From NCBI RefSeq assembly GCF_022201045.2, contig NC_068558.1, forward strand, positions 4,741,501 to 4,805,500: a DNA stretch of 64,000 bases, written 5' to 3'. A model generated the notes under the pieces. The model was given only the letters and a program-made list of their open reading frames with translations. It was not told the DNA's origin and did no database searches. Source of the DNA: Citrus sinensis. Lineage: Eukaryota > Streptophyta > Magnoliopsida > Sapindales > Rutaceae. Of this stretch, positions 23,793 to 34,572 are shown one piece after another. Position 1 is the stretch's first letter. Each line of letters begins with the position of its first letter. The translations under genes and the position numbers were made by a program.

Positions 23793-26700
23793 CTATGTTC
23801 GCGGCGTCCTCGTCGCGTTGTTGTGTTTGTAGAGCTGCACATGTTCTGCGAATTGCCATAGATCGTCTTCGCGCTCCCATGTTGCTTCACTCTCGGGGAG
23901 GTTCTTCCATTTCACCAAGTACTCGTAGTAAGCCGGTATGCCCCGTCTTCGAATTACTCGATCCGCAAGAATGTACTCCATGTCCTTGTTAATAACGGTG
24001 ACAACGGTGGTTGGGGCACGCCTTGACTTGCCTCGGCTTGGATCTCCCGCGTCTCCATGGTATGGCTTGAGCAAGCTCACGTGGATGACCGGGTGGATCT
24101 TGAGTCTTGGTGGAAGTTGGAGTTGGTAGGAGACCTTGCCCACGCGTCGAACTACTTCGAAAGGCCCTTCATATCATCTCACTAACCCTTTGTGGACTTT
24201 CCGCAACGTCTTGAACTGTTGGGGTAGGAGCTTCACCATCACTTGGTCGCCTTTCTTGTACTCGACGTGGCGTCTCCTTGAGTCAGCCCACTTTTTCATT
24301 CTCCGAGCGGCCCTGTCGAGGTATGCTCGCGTGATATCCGCTTCTTCATGCCATTCGCGAGCGAGTTTGTGGGCTGCTAGGCTCTTTCCTTCATAGGTCG
24401 AGGCTATTGCGTTGGGCGTTGTCGGCTGAAATCCCATGATGATCTCGAATGGACTCTTGCCCGTAGCCTCGCTCCGTTGTAGGTTGTATGAGAATTGGGC
24501 AACGTCCAGCAACTTCGCTCAATCTCGCTGGTGAGCGCTCACATAATGCCTAAGATACATCTCGAGTAGGCTATTGATGCGCTCGGTTTGTCCATCCGTT
24601 TGTGGATGGAAGCTTGTTGAGAACTTGAGGTCGGTTCCCAACATCTTGAAGAGCTCCGTCCAAAAGCGTCCGATGAAGCGTGGATCCCGGTCGCTCACGA
24701 TGCTTTTTGGAACTCCCCAAAGTTTGATGATGTGCTTGACAAATAGGCGGGCAGCCTCATCCGCTTTGCAATCGGTCCGTGCGGCGATGAAAGTCGCATA
24801 CTTGCTATAGTGGTCAACTACCACCATGATGCTTCCACACCCCTCGGACTTGGGTAGGGCCGAGATAAAGTCCATGGTGACACTCTCCCATGGTCTTGAT
24901 GCTGTTGGTAAAGGCTCCAATAGTCCCGCCGGAAGTTGGCGATCTGCCTTATCTTGTTGGCACACGAGACATGTCCGCACGTAGGTCTCGATGTCATCCC
25001 CCATGTGAGGCCAAAAGTAGGAGGCTTGGATGAGTGCGGTCGTGCGCTCTACTCCGGGGTGGCCAGCCCACTTCGAGTCATGGCACTCCTTGATCACCTC
25101 TCGCCGTAAATTTCCCCACCGCGGTACAAATAGTCGGTCTCCCTTGGTGAGGAGGATGCCTTCCTCTTGCCAAAATCGCCTCGTCTTCCCTTCAAGCACT
25201 TTCCCCAACAAGTCTTCCACCAACGAATCTTGTTGGAGGCCTTCCTTGATGCCCATGACAAGATCGGACTTTGGCTGGCTCATGCTAAGTGTAACCAATT
25301 CCGATTTGCGGCTTAGAGCATCCGCAACAACGTTGGCTTTTCCGGGCTTGTACTCGAGCCTATAATCAAATTCCGCAAGAAAGTCTTGCCACCTTGCTTG
25401 CTTGGGGCTCAACTTCTTTTGTGTTTGGAAGTAGCTCGTGGCTACGTTGTCCGTCAAGATCACGAAGTGTGAGCCAAGCAAGTAGTGTCGCCACACTCGT
25501 AGGCAATGCACAATGGCTGTCATCTCCTTCTCTTGCACGGTGTAGCGGCGTTCCGTGTCGTTGAGCTTCCGGCTCTCGAATGCTATGGGGTGACCTTCTT
25601 GCATGAGTACTCCGCCTATGGCTAAGTCGGAGGCATCCGTTTGAACCTCAAATGGCTTTGTATGGTCTGGAAGTGCAAGGACGGGCCGTTAGGAGATAGC
25701 CTTCTTCAATTCTCCAAAAGCGCGTTGGCATTCCTTGGACCAATGCCACGTGCGGTTCTTCTTCAGCAGCTCGGTCAAGGGTGCCGCTTTAGCCGAATAC
25801 CCTTTGATGAAGCGGCGGTAATAGTTCACCAACCCGAGGAAAGACCGGAGTTCGGGTACATTGGTAGGAGGTTGCCACTCAAGTATAGCCTTTACTTTCG
25901 AGTCCTCCATCATGAGTTTCCCGTCCGCTATCTTGTGGCCAAGAAACTCCACCTCTCGTTGGGCAAATGAGCACTTCTCCAGCTTGAGGTAGAGTTCATT
26001 GTTGCGTAGTACTTGGAGAACTTGCCGTAAGTGTTGGGCATGTTCCTCGAGTGTGGTGCTGTACACCACAATGTCATCCAAGTACACCACAACAAAGCGG
26101 TTGAGAAACGGTTGGAGAACTTTGTTCATGAGAGTGCAGAATGTCGCCGGTGCATTGGTGAGACCAAACGGCATAACAAGAAATTCGAAAGAGCCATACC
26201 TGGTCACGCACGTCCTCTTTGGTTCGTCACCCTTGGCGATGCGCACTTGGTAGTACCCGGACCGTAGGTCGAGCTTGGTGAAGTACCGCGCGTTGCCGAG
26301 TTGATCGAACAAGTCCGCAATCAAAGGGATCAGATACTTGTTCTTGATTGTAATCTTGTTGAGCGCCCGATAGTCGATGCACATGCGTAGAGATCCATCC
26401 TTCTTCTTTTGAAAGAGCACTGGTGCACCGAATGGGGCCTTGGAAGGGCGGACGTAGCCCGCGTCGAGCAAGTCTTTAAGTTGCCTCCGCAACTCTTCTA
26501 ACTCGGGTGGCGCCATGCGGTAAGGCGCTAAGGCTGGCGGCTTCGCGCCTTGCTCTAGCTCAATCTCATGTTCCACCTCTCGACTTGGTGGGAGCTTCTT
26601 CGGGAGCTTCGGAGGTATGACGTCCTTGAACTCATTGAGGACGGCTTGAATGAGTGGAGGAGGTTGGCTTGACAAGTCTTCTCGACCTTCTTCATTACTC

Positions 26701-28469
26701 ACCTCCCGAATGGAAACCAAGAAGCTAGGGTCCTTCCGAAAAGCCTTTTTGAACTGCATGGCGGAGAGCGCCTTGTCCGCGGTCTTCGAGCGCTCGGCTG
26801 GAACCATGCACGCCATACTCCATATTCCCATCGAGGATGCTTAGGGAGTTCGTGGCCGGCAGTGGAAACGCATGGACTCGGTCGAAGAACTCCATGCCGA
26901 GGACCATCTTGAAGTTGTCCATGGGCACGATCGAGAAGTCGAGCTTTCCGCTCCACGTTCCAAGAATAACGCGCACTCCTTGTGCGGTGCCCGCAATGGG
27001 CTTGGCGGGTGAGTTTACCGCCTTCATTGTGCCTCCGTCCTTTGTCACCTTTAGGCCTAGGCGCTTAGCCTCTTTTTCTGAGATGAAGTTGTGGGTGGCT
27101 CCGGTGTCGAGCAATGCCCGAACAGCTTGCCCATTAACTGTGGCGTTCACATACATGAGCCATTTTCTCGTGGCTGTGGGCGGATGGCTTTCAAGCGCTC
27201 CAAGGCGTTTGAGGAAACCCACTCTAGGTTGGGGTTCTTCCGGTGTTGATGGAGAGTCGCCCTTGAGCTGAGCGGCGAGGGTGCTAAGCGACTTTTTCTC
27301 TGGACAGTCACGCACCCAGTGAGGGCCATTGCAAATGAAACATGGGCTTCGAGGCTTTGGCGGCTGCTGTTTTTCTGTCTTGCCTTGCCCGCTCTTGCCG
27401 CTTAGAGGCTTTTTCTGTCTCCATTCCTTGCGGTTGCGGCCCTTGTCCTTTCGGCCCTCTCCCCCACCTTTGCCGTGGCTAGGCCTCTTGTCTTTGGGCT
27501 GGGCGGAGTAATCGGAGAGTGATTCCGCAATGGTAATGGCATCGTCGAGAGTTTGCACGCCACACCTATCAAGCTCCGTCTTCGCCCAATCTTTAAGGCC
27601 GTCTTGAAAGTAGAAGAGAGAGTCCTTATCGGACATGTCGGAAATCTCAAGCATAAGGGTGGTGAAGTCGTTGATGTAATCGCAGACGCTACCCATTTGC
27701 TTGAGCCGACGTAACGCGCTCGTGCTTCCTTCTCCGCATTGCTTAGGGCAAAATGCTTGCGAAGTTCCTGCTGAAATTCGGCCCATGTGCTGATGGCGCA
27801 AATGCCCTTGCCCATCTCACCGTGTTTCCGCTGCCACCATAGTTGCGCGGAGCCTCAGAGGAATGTAGGCGCGGTGCCTACCTTTGACGTATCATCTTGG
27901 ACACCCATCGCGTCGAAATATTGTTCTAGCCCAAACAGAAAGTTATCCACCACAATGGCGTTGCGTGCACCATCATAAGTATCGGGCTTGGGCACGTCAA
28001 TGCGGCGCGCATCACTCGAGCTTGCGGGAACCGCAGCTGGGCTAGGCGTGAGTGTGCGCTTGTGCCAAGCCCAATCCGAGCGGACCTCGTCAACCTCCGC
28101 ACGGACTGCACGCAACTCATTTTGCACAAAGGTACGCAAATTGAGCAGCTCGTCATGGAACGCTCGAAACTCCCCTCGGAGAGAGTCGGCTTGGTCTTGC
28201 ATAAGGGCTTTGGTGGCTACTGTGAATTCGCCATATTCACCCTCAAGGCCATCGACTCGCTCCTCTAATGTATCAAGGGTGTCTTGGACAGCGGCCATTG
28301 ACATTTCGAGCGTGGCAACACGAGGTTCCAATGCATCCATAGAAGGGGCTTTGGACTTACCTCGGGACTTTGGCTGTCCGCGTCCTCCCTCCTCGCGGCC
28401 ACGAGCTTGCTCCTGTACTTCCACACCGAGTGCGCCATCTTGCAATTTGCTGGAAGGATTGGCCATCAT
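23793..28469 (-). pseudogene. Defective gag-pol of the chromovirus
   Basis: Read leftward from ATG 28469, one frame of 1559 codons spans the element. It is broken by four in-frame stops, at 27855-27857 (Gag), 25689-25691 (between RT and RNase H), 24519-24521 and 24174-24176 (C-terminal part of integrase), and by two single-base indels near 27714 and 26823. Between the indels about 0.9 kb (zinc knuckle and protease) lies in another frame, and the second indel restores the original frame. Recognisable parts are the Gag coiled-coil region, the CCHC knuckle (CFICNGPHWVRDC), the protease site [21 protein letters not shown], RNase H QTDASD, the integrase HHCC domain, the DD35E residues in TMDF, VSDRDPRF and QTDGQTERIN, and the chromodomain (EYLVKWKNLPESEATW). 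Three of the four stops are TGA, two probably from CGA by C-to-T change (methyl-C decay, inferred). Confidence 0.95.
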
Positions 28470-28503
28470 CTATGAGCTAGTTTGCGTGTGGGTGCAAACC
28501 GTA

Positions 28504-28515
28504 GCTCTGATACCA
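28504..28515 (-). other. Primer binding site (initiator-Met tRNA)
   Basis: On the minus strand TGGTATCAGAGC lies two bases inside the 5' LTR. This is the standard 3'-end complement of plant initiator-methionine tRNA used to prime minus-strand synthesis. The Gag ATG follows only about 35 bases further on. Confidence 0.95.
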
Positions 28516-28517
28516 CT

Positions 28518-29061
28518 TGTCACGGGGTGATAGTTTTGCGCAGCAAGTTCCCGTGCGGCACTTGAGCGACCTTAGCGTGTGAGTCGCCAAGTAAGCCTAG
28601 ATTACTCCCTAAACAAGCCAAGCACACACACTTGGAGAAAATATTAAGGGTAGTAAGAGTGGAATGGCCAAAGATGATTGTATTACACTTTGAATAATTA
28701 CAAGAGTGTTTGTACAAGAGAGCTTGAGAGCTAGTGTGCTAAGTGTGTTGTGTGGGTGTGTTGGTGGTTGTGTGAATGATGGTTGCTCACCCATATTTAT
28801 AGGGGGTGTGGAATGCCTAATTCTAGAGAATTCTATTACAAGTGGCAAAACACTAAGGGACCCAAGTGGTGAGTCCTAGAAAGTTCTAGTGAATGGATAA
28901 TATGTAGAGAGTTCTAGACCTTTGGGCCTTGGTGGACTTTGGGCCTTGGTGGGGGTTTTGCTAAGTGCACCCCAGCTAGTTAGTTGTCTTGGTGGTTCAA
29001 ATTCTAAGTTAACCCCCACTTCTAAGTGTATCCACCTTGAGTGCCAAGCGAGCCCATGACA
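28518..29061 (-). repeat. 5' LTR (right copy)
   Basis: This 544-bp copy has TGTCAC...ATGACA ends, the right terminus carrying a G-to-A change relative to the left copy. It contains the element promoter and ends 476 bp from the ATG of the trihelix gene, which is transcribed away from it. Confidence 0.96.
28794..28802 (-). promoter_or_regulatory. TATA box in the 5' LTR
   Basis: CTATAAATA on the minus strand sits in the middle of the LTR, as expected for the U3/R boundary. The same motif occurs in the left LTR near 23513-23521. Confidence 0.75.
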
Positions 29062-29537
29062 TGATGCCTGATAGTGATGGCATACCCAATAGAGAATGAA
29101 ATCATCAGTTTCTGACTTGTGCATTTATCAGAACGCATGTGACTGAGCCCATTAACTTTAGTATCGGCCCATGTTGTTGGGCCTAGAACCAGCCCAATCA
29201 TCTCGATAATTCATTCCGCAATACTACCGCGAGGAGGACACGACATTTCGTACACAGCGAAGAAAGGGTGGGCTCTGATGAGACTGGGAGTGGATATTTG
29301 TCAAAAATCAAATGTCATAGTGGTTGGTTGGCGATGATCGTGGCGGAGTGGTTGCGCTTCGCACCCCACCCGGCGCATTCTAGCCTCATTCCCTCTCCCA
29401 CTCAGTCGTTGCGCTTGGCGCCCCCACCCATCCTTTTTACTCGAAATAATGATAACGACAACAACCACGCAAATCACCTCCTCCTCCTCCTCCTCTTCTT
29501 CTCCAACTCCTTACTTTGCGCACCACACCCTCCTACC
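29062..29537 (+). promoter_or_regulatory. Promoter and 5' UTR of the trihelix gene, shortened by the LTR
   Basis: Only 476 bp separate the retrotransposon from the likely start codon. The frame is open back to an ATG at 29268, but the translated 90 residues are low-complexity and unlike trihelix N-termini, so they are treated as leader. A CT-rich repeat (CTCCTCCTCCTC, about 29478-29500) is typical of a plant 5' UTR. Confidence 0.5.
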
Positions 29538-30824
29538 ATGCCAACCCCTTCGACTAAGCGGGTCCCACCGCCTTGCTGGACCACCGACGAAACCCTAGCC
29601 CTCATCAACGCCTACGGTGCCAGGTGGCTCTCTCTCAATCGTGGCAACCTCCGCACCTCCGACTGGGATGCCGTCTCCTCCGCCGTCTCCGAATCCACCC
29701 CCGGGGCTTCTAAGTCCTCCATTCAGTGCCGTCATAAGATCGAGAAACTGCGGAAACGGTATCGTTCCGAGAAACAGCGCTCTCTGTCGTTTCCAGGTCG
29801 ATTTGTTTCTTCTTGGGACCTTTTTCCTTTATTGGATTCTATGAATTTTGGGTCCTCGTCTGCCCCCGGGCTTGGTAATCAGAGTCGTGAACTTGTTGAT
29901 CAGAAAGTTGTGGATGTTACTGAGTTTCGAGTAAAAACTAGGAATGATAAGAGTTTAATGAGTAAATATGGGAATATTGACGTTGATTTCAATCCAGATT
30001 TTGCTTTAAGAAGTGGGTTAATGGGGAATTACGAGAATATTGATTTTGGTGACGATTTTGGAGGTTTAGATTCTAGGGCAAAGGATTATTTGAAGGTTAA
30101 TGGTGATTTTGGAGTTGGGTTTGGCATGAAAATGGGAGTTGATGATACATATTTTGTAACGCCTCAAGGGTTTCGATTGAAGAGTTATGAGAATATTGAT
30201 GATGGAAAATCATGTCCTAGACTTGATTTTAATCATGGTGTTGATGGGTTTCCTGTGAGAACCTTTGGTGATAGGATTTCTGTGCCACCACCGGGGTTTA
30301 AGGCAGAGAATTTTGTCAGTGTTGAGGCGAATTTTAAACCTAATGCATACTATGATGACCATGCTGATTATGTGGTTGCTAAAGGTAGTGGAAGTGAGTT
30401 TTATGCTAAATCCCTTGGTGATGGCGATTTTGTGCCGGTGGGAACTAGATTGAAGAATTATGGGAGGGTCAATGGAAATTGGAATGCTACTGTTGATCTT
30501 CGGGGTATGAATGTGCATGATTCTTCTTCAAGATTGAGGTTTGGGAAGAAGAATGGTGATGGTGGGGTTAAGAGAGATTTGGATCCTTTTGAGGAGTTGG
30601 TTTCATCAATTACATTGTTAACAGAAAAGTTTGTTAAGGTGGAGAAGATGAAGATGGAAATGGCAAGGGAGACTCAGAAAATGCGAATGGAGATGGAGAA
30701 AAAGCATAACCAGATGATATTGGAGTCACAGCGACATATTTTCGATTCTTTTGTGTCGGGGCTACTGGAGAACAAGAGGAAGAAGAAGGTGAAGGTTTAT
30801 GGAGCGTCGCCTAAAACAACTTGA
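29538..30824 (+). CDS. Trihelix transcription factor, ASIL/SIP1-type
   Basis: Nuclear DNA-binding protein of the plant GT/trihelix family; ASIL/SIP1 relatives often act as repressors of seed or stress genes. It is intronless and 428 aa from ATG 29538. Residues 10-80 form the trihelix (Myb/SANT-like) domain, with Trp14, Trp30 and Trp43 spaced as expected and a basic end (CRHKIEKLRKRYRSEK). Residues 349-410 form the conserved C-terminal helix (DPFEELVSSITLLTEKF then a Met/Glu/Lys-rich coiled coil), followed by a KRKKK nuclear signal (413-417). The linker (about 130-320) is Gly/Asp/Asn-rich and contains recurring YxNID and PxGFRLK-like motifs. An upstream in-frame Met at 29268 gives 518 aa but looks spurious. 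A retrotransposon lies directly upstream in the opposite orientation. Confidence 0.87.
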   Translation: MPTPSTKRVPPPCWTTDETLALINAYGARWLSLNRGNLRTSDWDAVSSAVSESTPGASKSSIQCRHKIEKLRKRYRSEKQRSLSFPGRFVSSWDLFPLLDSMNFGSSSAPGLGNQSRELVDQKVVDVTEFRVKTRNDKSLMSKYGNIDVDFNPDFALRSGLMGNYENIDFGDDFGGLDSRAKDYLKVNGDFGVGFGMKMGVDDTYFVTPQGFRLKSYENIDDGKSCPRLDFNHGVDGFPVRTFGDRISVPPPGFKAENFVSVEANFKPNAYYDDHADYVVAKGSGSEFYAKSLGDGDFVPVGTRLKNYGRVNGNWNATVDLRGMNVHDSSSRLRFGKKNGDGGVKRDLDPFEELVSSITLLTEKFVKVEKMKMEMARETQKMRMEMEKKHNQMILESQRHIFDSFVSGLLENKRKKKVKVYGASPKTT

Positions 30825-32010
30825 AAAGGAGACAAGGTTTAGAGAGTTGATACTCGAATTATAGCATCAGATTGTGGATAAATGGAAGGTAGCTGAGACA
30901 GTGCGGTAACAATAGTTCTTTTTGAAGTTTGGAATTAAGATGCTATGGAAGTTGCATTAGTTAGAGATTACATTCCTTTCCTAACTTTACAATAGGATGA
31001 TGTTTTCTGGAGGTGGGATTTTTTGTATCTTGGCAGACGGTTTGGTCAGCTGATTTTGATCTTTATGCTGGCCGTTCATGTGAGTCTGTCAATTCTCACT
31101 CTCTTCCCTTTTTCTGACTTGAATCTTTTTCAAAAAATTAATATACATCAACTGGATTACAAAACGAAATTCATATTTTTTTGCCTGTACTCTTTGTGTA
31201 TGCAAGATTGGGTTAGTTTCATCTTGGATTTGCAAAACTTAAAACAACCGTTCGGAAGTTATCCTTTTGGATAATGGATTTAAAGTTTTGCTAGCTGGAT
31301 AGTGGAATCATTGGAAGATTGCGTAAATTTAAAATTTTAAGCTTCTACATACATCTAATTTGAAAGTCCGTTGGAGTTTATGGATATCAGAAAATAGGGT
31401 CTTCATTTCTAGGGGATTGCGAATCCGGAATGATTTGGATTTGAAACTTGGTCGTTTTTTCTTCTAATTTGGTCCCAAAAGAATGTATCAAGTTCGTTGA
31501 TTTGTATTTGAACTAGATTGAGAGAGCATCCTGATGCTGAAATGCTGTCAAATACTGTTTTTGAAGATTTGTTGATGACTACTTGTATCGTAGAACAGTG
31601 GAGTATTATAGTTCTCAATCCAAAATTTTTGAGGTTTAAGCTCACTTAATTCAATATTATAGAAACTTAAGTTGGAGGAAAAGATTTTTATTGTGAAGTT
31701 GACATAATTTGATTTTTTTTAAGGGTAAATTTTATCATACCTCTTATTAGATTGATATATTTTAATTTATCCTCCAAAAAGATGTTTAAAAACTTAAACT
31801 TAGTCTCTAAATTCTGAGAAATTTAACTATTGACTAACGTTGGCTAACGAAAGTACGATAATACCTGTTAATTATAGAATATATTGCCTGTTGTATTTAT
31901 ATTGGAGAGATAAATGATCCTTTATACCCTTACTGTTTCTAAAATAAAACTAATTCAAATTTTATGTGCACACTAACAAAAATCACCCTCTAATCTCTTT
32001 TTTAGAAAAT

Positions 32011-32305
32011 AAAACAAAATCACAATAATAATATTTCAAAAAACAAGAATATTACATGTTAACCCAACAAAAACTACCCAAAAACCTCCTTCTACACACA
32101 ATTACAAAGAAAATCTCACCCTAATCTATGAAGATTCTCAAGTTTAAACAAAAATATAAAACAAAATCTCAACAATAATATTTCATAAAACAAGAATATT
32201 GCATGTTAACCCAACAAAAAACTACCTGAAAACCTCCTTCTACACACAATTACAAAGAAAATCTCACCCTTAATCTATGAAGATTTTCAAGTTTAAACAA
32301 AAATT
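32011..32305. repeat. 147-bp tandem direct duplication
   Basis: Two copies (about 32011-32157 and 32158-32305) share long blocks, such as CATGTTAACCCAACAAAAA and CCTCCTTCTACACACAATTA, with a few substitutions and single-base indels. The period, from ACAAGAAT at 32043 and 32190, is 147 bp. Confidence 0.9.
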
Positions 32306-32475
32306 ATAAATTTTGAAATAAAAATAAATAAATTTATAAATAAGGGAAAAGTTTTTCTCTCTCTTCTTCTTTCTTCTTCATCTTCCTCTCTGTTCATTTT
32401 TTTCTTTCCTCTTTCACACACTTAGCAACTCCACAACTACTTTTAAATCCAAATCAGTGCTCATTGCATAGCAAA

Positions 32476-32570
32476 GCCCATGACCGCGCAAGGAATTCCA
32501 AGGGAGCCCATGGCCGCACGCGGCCATGCCAAGCAAACCTATGGCCGCGCACGGCTAAGCCAAGCAAGTA
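32476..32570. repeat. Three imperfect 30-31-bp repeats, GC-rich
   Basis: Units beginning GCCCATGACC (32476), GCCCATGGCC (32506) and ACCTATGGCC (32537) repeat a CCATGGCCGCGCACGGC...AAGC theme at 30-31 bp. The local GC content is far above the flanks. Confidence 0.7.
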
Positions 32571-34572
32571 TTTCTCCGTTAACCCCAACCAAAAACCACC
32601 CAAATTCCTCTCACCAAACACAAGGTTTTGGCTGTGATTGGCTACCATTGGGGATGTTGTTTGCTCAAATGTGCTTGTTGGAGTCGAATGAATTAAATGG
32701 CAGGTTGAATTGACAGCAGTTATGGCTAGCTTGGTGGCAGCGAATGGGTGGTGGAGCTCCTGATTTGGAGGATTTGAGTGACGTTGCCGTGGCAAATCAA
32801 GGTAGAAGAAGGTTGGGCTTTGGCCAGCTATTGCTAGCGAGTTGTCTGATGGCGGCAAGGACTGTGGAATTGCTGTGGTGGGAGACGGGAGTGGTAACGG
32901 CGTGATGGCTACTGTTTTTGAAAAAAAATTTGGCTTTTTGTCCAAATTAATTGGCTTCTTTTGTACCGCTGCTTATTCATTCCCCATTGCCTTTAAGAAC
33001 ATCATTGCAGTTTATTCTCCACATTCAATCAAATGTTAAATAGAAAAAAAAAGAAAAAAAAAAAAGAAGAAACAAAGGCAAATCATTGTTAGGTTTTGGA
33101 AGAGAAACAAAGACGCCTACCGTCCCAAGTTTTCAATAAAAGGGGAAGAAAGCAATATATAAAAAGTAAAATGGGGGTGTGAGGAGGAGAGTCACACAGA
33201 ATGCAACGGAATGAAATTACGGGGCCACCGGGGAGACTTTCTTTTTGACAATGGCTGTTGTAGCAAAGTACCATAAAAAACATGTAATGCCCCCATCACC
33301 ATCAGATCTTTCTAGGTCAATTCAGTAGATTGATCCCATGCCTATCTTTTATTAATTATTAAAAAGATCTAGCAACAAACAAATTTCTTCAACAGACTGA
33401 ATTTAATTTGTGGATCTTGTTTAAACAGGCCTACAATACAAGGTGTATATATACCTTCTTTCACTTGTGAATGTGAATATTTACCTTCAGCGCTCAAGTA
33501 CTGGACAGACACTCTGAGGTCATCTTCCCAATGTTTATTGCTCAAATCAATGGAGCAATCATGCCTTCATTGTACAGAGTGAAATCTTTTTCCGCTCTCT
33601 CTAGAGGATGGTGACAACTTGCCCATTTTGGATGAGCTAGTAAGTGACAAAAAATGAGAACTGAACTTGCATTTTGCCAAGAGATTCAACACTGTAATCA
33701 TCATTACACGCTATGGCCCGAAACGATCTCAGTCATCCAGGCACCACGCCTAATTATAGAGGATATTCTTCACATCTTGCTCAATTTTCAAACATTATAA
33801 TTTAACCATGACACATGGACGGAAATGAAAAGGTGCCACAGAAAGTAAAAGGGACTAAGGCTCGGTTTGGGATTATAGTGTCACAGCTGCTGCGAAATGT
33901 TTGCAATCATTTTATTAAAAGTTCGTTAGTAAGAGTATTATATATATATATATATATATTATTGAATAATTGTAAGATAAAATTAGTTTTGTTTTCGAAG
34001 CAAGTTAAAAGTATTTATCAAATAATACAGTTTTGATTTGGAAGTTTTATTTGATGAACCTTATATAAATATATAAGGTTTTATTTGATATTTAGGTATT
34101 GTAACTTAAAAGATATAGTTGTTATAAAAAAAAAAGATTATAACAATAAAACAAAAGTTTATAGTGTGTCGTAAATATAATTTTTACATCATCATTTTGC
34201 CAAAAATGATAAAAATATTATAGAATTTTCACATATAATTAACTTAATTGTCAAACCGCAATACCAAGTGTTTATCAAACAATTCAATACTCTTAACTTT
34301 TAAGTTACAAATATCGAACTGCAATGTTAAATATAACTAAATATAGAACTCTGCCACTCTCTTTAGTTTTTTCGTTAATGTTTCATCTTTCTATTATTTT
34401 GGCCTTACTTTCATCTAATTATTTGCATTTCTATTTGATGGGAAATCATATTTTTACTTACGAGGATTCCGTGAAACTTACATTGTAACAACCCCAAAAA
34501 CCTACATGGTTGCTTACAAATTAATATAAAAAGAAAGACTGCATATAAAACATACATCTTCATTTCTTATTA

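Larger units (their letters stand above)
23239..29061 (-). mobile_element. Full-length Ty3/Gypsy chromovirus LTR retrotransposon, defective
   Basis: A 5.8-kb element lies on the minus strand with two LTRs (23239-23780 and 28518-29061), a PBS matching initiator-Met tRNA (28504-28515), a polypurine tract (23781-23792) and one gag-pol reading region. Domain order is Gag, CCHC knuckle, protease, RT, RNase H, integrase and C-terminal chromodomain, which defines the chromovirus branch; short LTRs and the chromodomain style suggest a Galadriel- or Reina-like clade. It is flanked by TGAT (23235-23238 and 29062-29065), a 4-bp target duplication. By hand the LTRs differ by 12 substitutions and one 2-bp indel (about 2%), so insertion is fairly recent, roughly 1-2 million years under commonly used plant rates. 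The coding region is broken and cannot be autonomous. Confidence 0.97.
30825..34572. other. Intergenic between trihelix and CAT genes, repeat-rich
   Basis: About 3.7 kb. The first several hundred bases hold the trihelix 3' UTR. From about 31720 the sequence looks transposon-derived: AT-rich, with a 147-bp tandem duplication (32011-32305), a GC-rich 30-bp triplicate (32476-32570) and a low-complexity minus-strand ORF that I reject as a gene. From about 33846 a GGCTCGGTTTGGGATTATAG start resembles a MITE end, followed by AT-rich sequence with an AT microsatellite (33940-33960). No other gene was recognised. Confidence 0.5.

Noticed and set aside
26725..27801. Programmed frameshift between Gag and Pol
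   Set aside because: Related elements have a single frame, and the second indel returns to the original frame. The pattern fits two random indels in a decaying copy.
27988..28530. 180-aa plus-strand ORF and other long plus-strand ORFs within 23750-28530
   Set aside because: They lie antisense to the retrotransposon gag-pol and show no recognisable domain; they are shadows of GC-rich coding sequence.
29268..29537. Upstream Met giving a 518-aa trihelix protein
   Set aside because: The extra 90 residues are low-complexity, contain CTC-repeat-encoded leucines and do not resemble trihelix N-termini; the Met at 29538 directly precedes the domain.
32454..32945. 163-aa minus-strand ORF
   Set aside because: Low-complexity Pro/Ser/Thr-rich translation across the 30-bp repeats, no recognised domain, and no supporting exon structure.
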